From the NCBI GenBank assembly GCA_009918865.1, contig RGCY01000040.1:1-8889 (forward strand): a stretch of DNA of 8,889 nt, in the 5' to 3' direction. The translations under genes were made by a program, and so were the position numbers. Positions 7,658 through 8,889 of the stretch are shown in pieces. Below the pieces are notes generated by a model. The model was not told where the DNA came from. It did not search any database and saw only the letters and a program-made list of their open reading frames with translations. Numbering within the stretch: the first letter of the stretch is position 1; each line of letters begins with the position of its first letter. The DNA is from Actinomycetota bacterium (GTDB lineage: Bacteria; Actinomycetota; Actinomycetes; S36-B12; UBA5976).

Positions 7658-7663
7658 GTCCGC

Positions 7664-8359
7664 ATGACACACGAGCGACGCGCATCAACCCTCGAAATCT
7701 CGCTCATCTTCGCTGGCATTGCCGCAGCGATGGGCTCCTACTTTTTCTTTAACCGCCTCACTCCCTTGAGTGAACCGCTACGCATGAACACATGGGTAGA
7801 TGAGCACATGCCCATCGTCCCCGTCTTTGTCGTGCCGTACTTGTCATTCCATGTGCTGGCGATGGTGGTCGTACCTTTGCTGTCGTTGCGCGCCGGCGGT
7901 CGCAAAGCATTTCTCACCAATGGGCTTGCCATCATGATTGGGCAACTCATTTTGAATGTTGCTTATCTGTGTTTCCAAACTGAAGTGCCCCGAATCCCGG
8001 TCACAGGTCATGATCCATTCACATGGCTCTTGGTCAATGTGGTCTACGGCAACGACCGACCGCTCAACGGATTCCCGTCCAATCACGTGACCTGGTCGGT
8101 GATTTCCATCATCGCCCTGTGGCGTCTGCGCACACGTATCCCGCGCACCGCTCGCGTGCTGATTCCATGGTTCACCTTGATTGTTCCAGCAACTGTGCTC
8201 TTGCGTCAGCACTATGTGATTGATATTTATGGCGGCTTACTTGCAGCCTTCACCGCTTATTGGCTGTGCATGTTCCGGGTTGAACGTCCGAATCTCGCGC
8301 TTGCTGATGGCGCGCAACCCACTGCTTCACTGTCGTCGCCGCGCAGCGCGCGCAACTGA
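7664..8359 (+). CDS. PAP2-family integral membrane phosphatase/transferase
   Basis: This 231-residue membrane protein belongs to the PAP2 (phosphatidic acid phosphatase 2) superfamily. It appears closest to the PAP2_3 / inositolphosphotransferase-like branch. About five or six membrane segments are visible: near residues 11-29, 51-75, 85-105, 141-155, 164-181 and 186-204. The second PAP2 motif is FPSNH (137-141), with Ser139 and His141. The third is LLRQHYVIDIYGG (179-191), with Arg181, catalytic His183 and Asp187. The classical first motif (K-x6-RP) is not recognisable. The protein probably acts on a phosphorylated lipid or prenyl-phosphate substrate at the membrane, but which one is unknown. 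The frame is open from 7478, but an upstream start would overlap nadE by about 125 bp and add residues with no PAP2 similarity. The C-terminal 25 residues are polar. It lies 61 bp after nadE and 104 bp before panB, probably with its own promoter. Confidence 0.8.
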   Translation: MTHERRASTLEISLIFAGIAAAMGSYFFFNRLTPLSEPLRMNTWVDEHMPIVPVFVVPYLSFHVLAMVVVPLLSLRAGGRKAFLTNGLAIMIGQLILNVAYLCFQTEVPRIPVTGHDPFTWLLVNVVYGNDRPLNGFPSNHVTWSVISIIALWRLRTRIPRTARVLIPWFTLIVPATVLLRQHYVIDIYGGLLAAFTAYWLCMFRVERPNLALADGAQPTASLSSPRSARN

Positions 8360-8404
8360 CCAAAGCGCCCCCATGCTTCCCTGAGCGTGTCGGCAGCACT
8401 GTGT

Positions 8405-8410
8405 CACAAT
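8405..8410 (+). promoter_or_regulatory. Possible -10 element upstream of panB
   Basis: CACAAT is the most -10-like hexamer in the 104-bp gap before panB. It lacks the initial T and has no convincing -35 partner. A start of transcription about 7 nt downstream would give a leader of roughly 47 nt that contains the arm at 8421-8430. The match is weak, and panB could also be read from the PAP2 promoter. Confidence 0.2.
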
Positions 8411-8420
8411 TGAGCCACGC

Positions 8421-8526
8421 ACGGGGACCGCAATCAGGCGGCCTCGAGGTGATGAGAGGTGCCATGTCAACCATGACCTCGCGCAGCGCACAAGCGCGCG
8501 CAGAACATTCTCTTTACGGTCCCCGT
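8421..8526 (+). promoter_or_regulatory. Nested complementary arms around the panB start
   Basis: ACGGGGACCG (8421-8430) is the exact reverse complement of CGGTCCCCGT (8517-8526). Inside it, CGAGGTGATG (8445-8454) pairs with CATGACCTCG (8472-8481) with one mismatch. The 17-nt inner loop holds ATG 8464, and the inner left arm contains the Shine-Dalgarno-like GAGGTGAT. In mRNA this could form a folded 5' region that hides the ribosome site. I do not recognise it as a known riboswitch or as the pan motif. It may be chance in GC-rich sequence. Confidence 0.35.
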
Positions 8527-8889
8527 CCGGCGACGGCACGAGTGAGCGTGCGAGACCTCGCGCAGGCAAAAGCAACGGGTGACGTGTGGCCCATGCTGAC
8601 CGCCTATGACGCCATCACTGCTCGCATCTTTGATGAACTCGGAGTTCCAGTCCTTCTCGTCGGAGATTCCGCTGCCACGGTGGTTTACGGCTACGACAAC
8701 ACCGTCGCCATCACAGTTGATGACTTGCTACCTCTCGTGCGAGCAGTTGTCCGCGGTAGTTCACGAGCGATGGTTGTCGCAGATATGCCCTTCGGTTCTT
8801 ACCAAAGCAGTTCTGCCACCGCGTTGCAAAACGCGGCGCGGTTTCTGAAAGAAGGGGGCGCACACGCAGTCAAACTTGAAGGTGGCCGA
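8464..8889 (+). CDS. panB: 3-methyl-2-oxobutanoate hydroxymethyltransferase, 3' part beyond window
   Basis: PanB transfers a hydroxymethyl group from 5,10-methylenetetrahydrofolate to 3-methyl-2-oxobutanoate to give ketopantoate, the first step of pantothenate and CoA synthesis. The window holds 142 codons, about half of the usual length, and the frame is open to the edge. Visible motifs are PMLTAYDAITARIFDELG (43-60), LLVGDSAATVVYGYDNT (64-80) and MVVADMPFGSY (103-113). The last is HAVKLEGG (134-141). Mg-binding residues correspond to Asp68, Asp107 and Glu139 by alignment with E. coli Asp45, Asp84 and Glu114 from memory. An N-terminal extension of about 25 residues precedes the conserved core. 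The start at 8464 is preceded by GAGAGG (8454-8459) and by the longer GAGGTGAT (8446-8453). An in-frame ATG at 8473 is possible but is too far from these sites. It follows the PAP2 gene by 104 bp. Confidence 0.95.
   Translation, partial: MSTMTSRSAQARAEHSLYGPRPATARVSVRDLAQAKATGDVWPMLTAYDAITARIFDELGVPVLLVGDSAATVVYGYDNTVAITVDDLLPLVRAVVRGSSRAMVVADMPFGSYQSSSATALQNAARFLKEGGAHAVKLEGGR

Noticed and set aside
7478..7663. Upstream extension of the PAP2 reading frame into nadE
   Set aside because: It would overlap the nadE 3' end by about 125 bp. The added residues have no membrane or PAP2 character, and a TANNNT box points to ATG 7664.

Overview
The window is an ordinary chromosomal segment of an actinobacterium. 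The main evidence is the gene content and order: a GlnA2-type glutamine synthetase directly followed by GlnE, with a glutamine-dependent NAD synthetase and panB nearby. This resembles the glnA2/glnE/panB and glnA2/nadE neighbourhoods I recall from Mycobacterium and Streptomyces. The GlnA protein is close to mycobacterial GlnA2 in sequence. Three genes also show a TANNNT box placed 6-7 nt before the start codon, as in leaderless actinobacterial transcripts. GC content looks moderate by eye (not calculated) and below that of Streptomyces, so a mid-GC lineage is possible, but I cannot name a genus.

Layout. Positions 1-598 (+) hold the C-terminal half of a major facilitator superfamily (MFS) transporter with a one-base frame break near 105-109. 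Positions 644-1432 (+) encode an alpha/beta hydrolase of unknown substrate. A 140-bp convergent gap follows. The minus strand carries a tight operon, glnA2 (5835-4498) then glnE (4494-1573), with 3 nt between stop and start. A 105-bp divergent promoter region (5836-5940) separates it from nadE (5941-7602, +). Then come a PAP2-type membrane phosphatase/transferase (7664-8359, +) and the first 142 codons of panB (8464 to the window edge, +). There are no RNA genes, mobile elements, CRISPR arrays or long non-coding stretches; every gap is under 150 bp.

How the genes fit together. GlnE normally adenylylates and deadenylylates a GlnA1-type glutamine synthetase. The GlnA encoded beside it has Trp where the adenylylated Tyr should be, so GlnE's substrate is probably elsewhere in the genome. 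NadE consumes glutamine as nitrogen donor, which gives a metabolic link to the divergently transcribed glnA2. PanB starts pantothenate/CoA synthesis. The PAP2 protein and the hydrolase have no visible link to these pathways.

I did not find a new multi-gene system. The points worth checking are regulatory: the leaderless promoter pattern, the 9-bp inverted repeat and GlnR-like half-box between glnA2 and nadE, and the nested complementary arms around the panB start. The broken MFS reading frame also needs a look.
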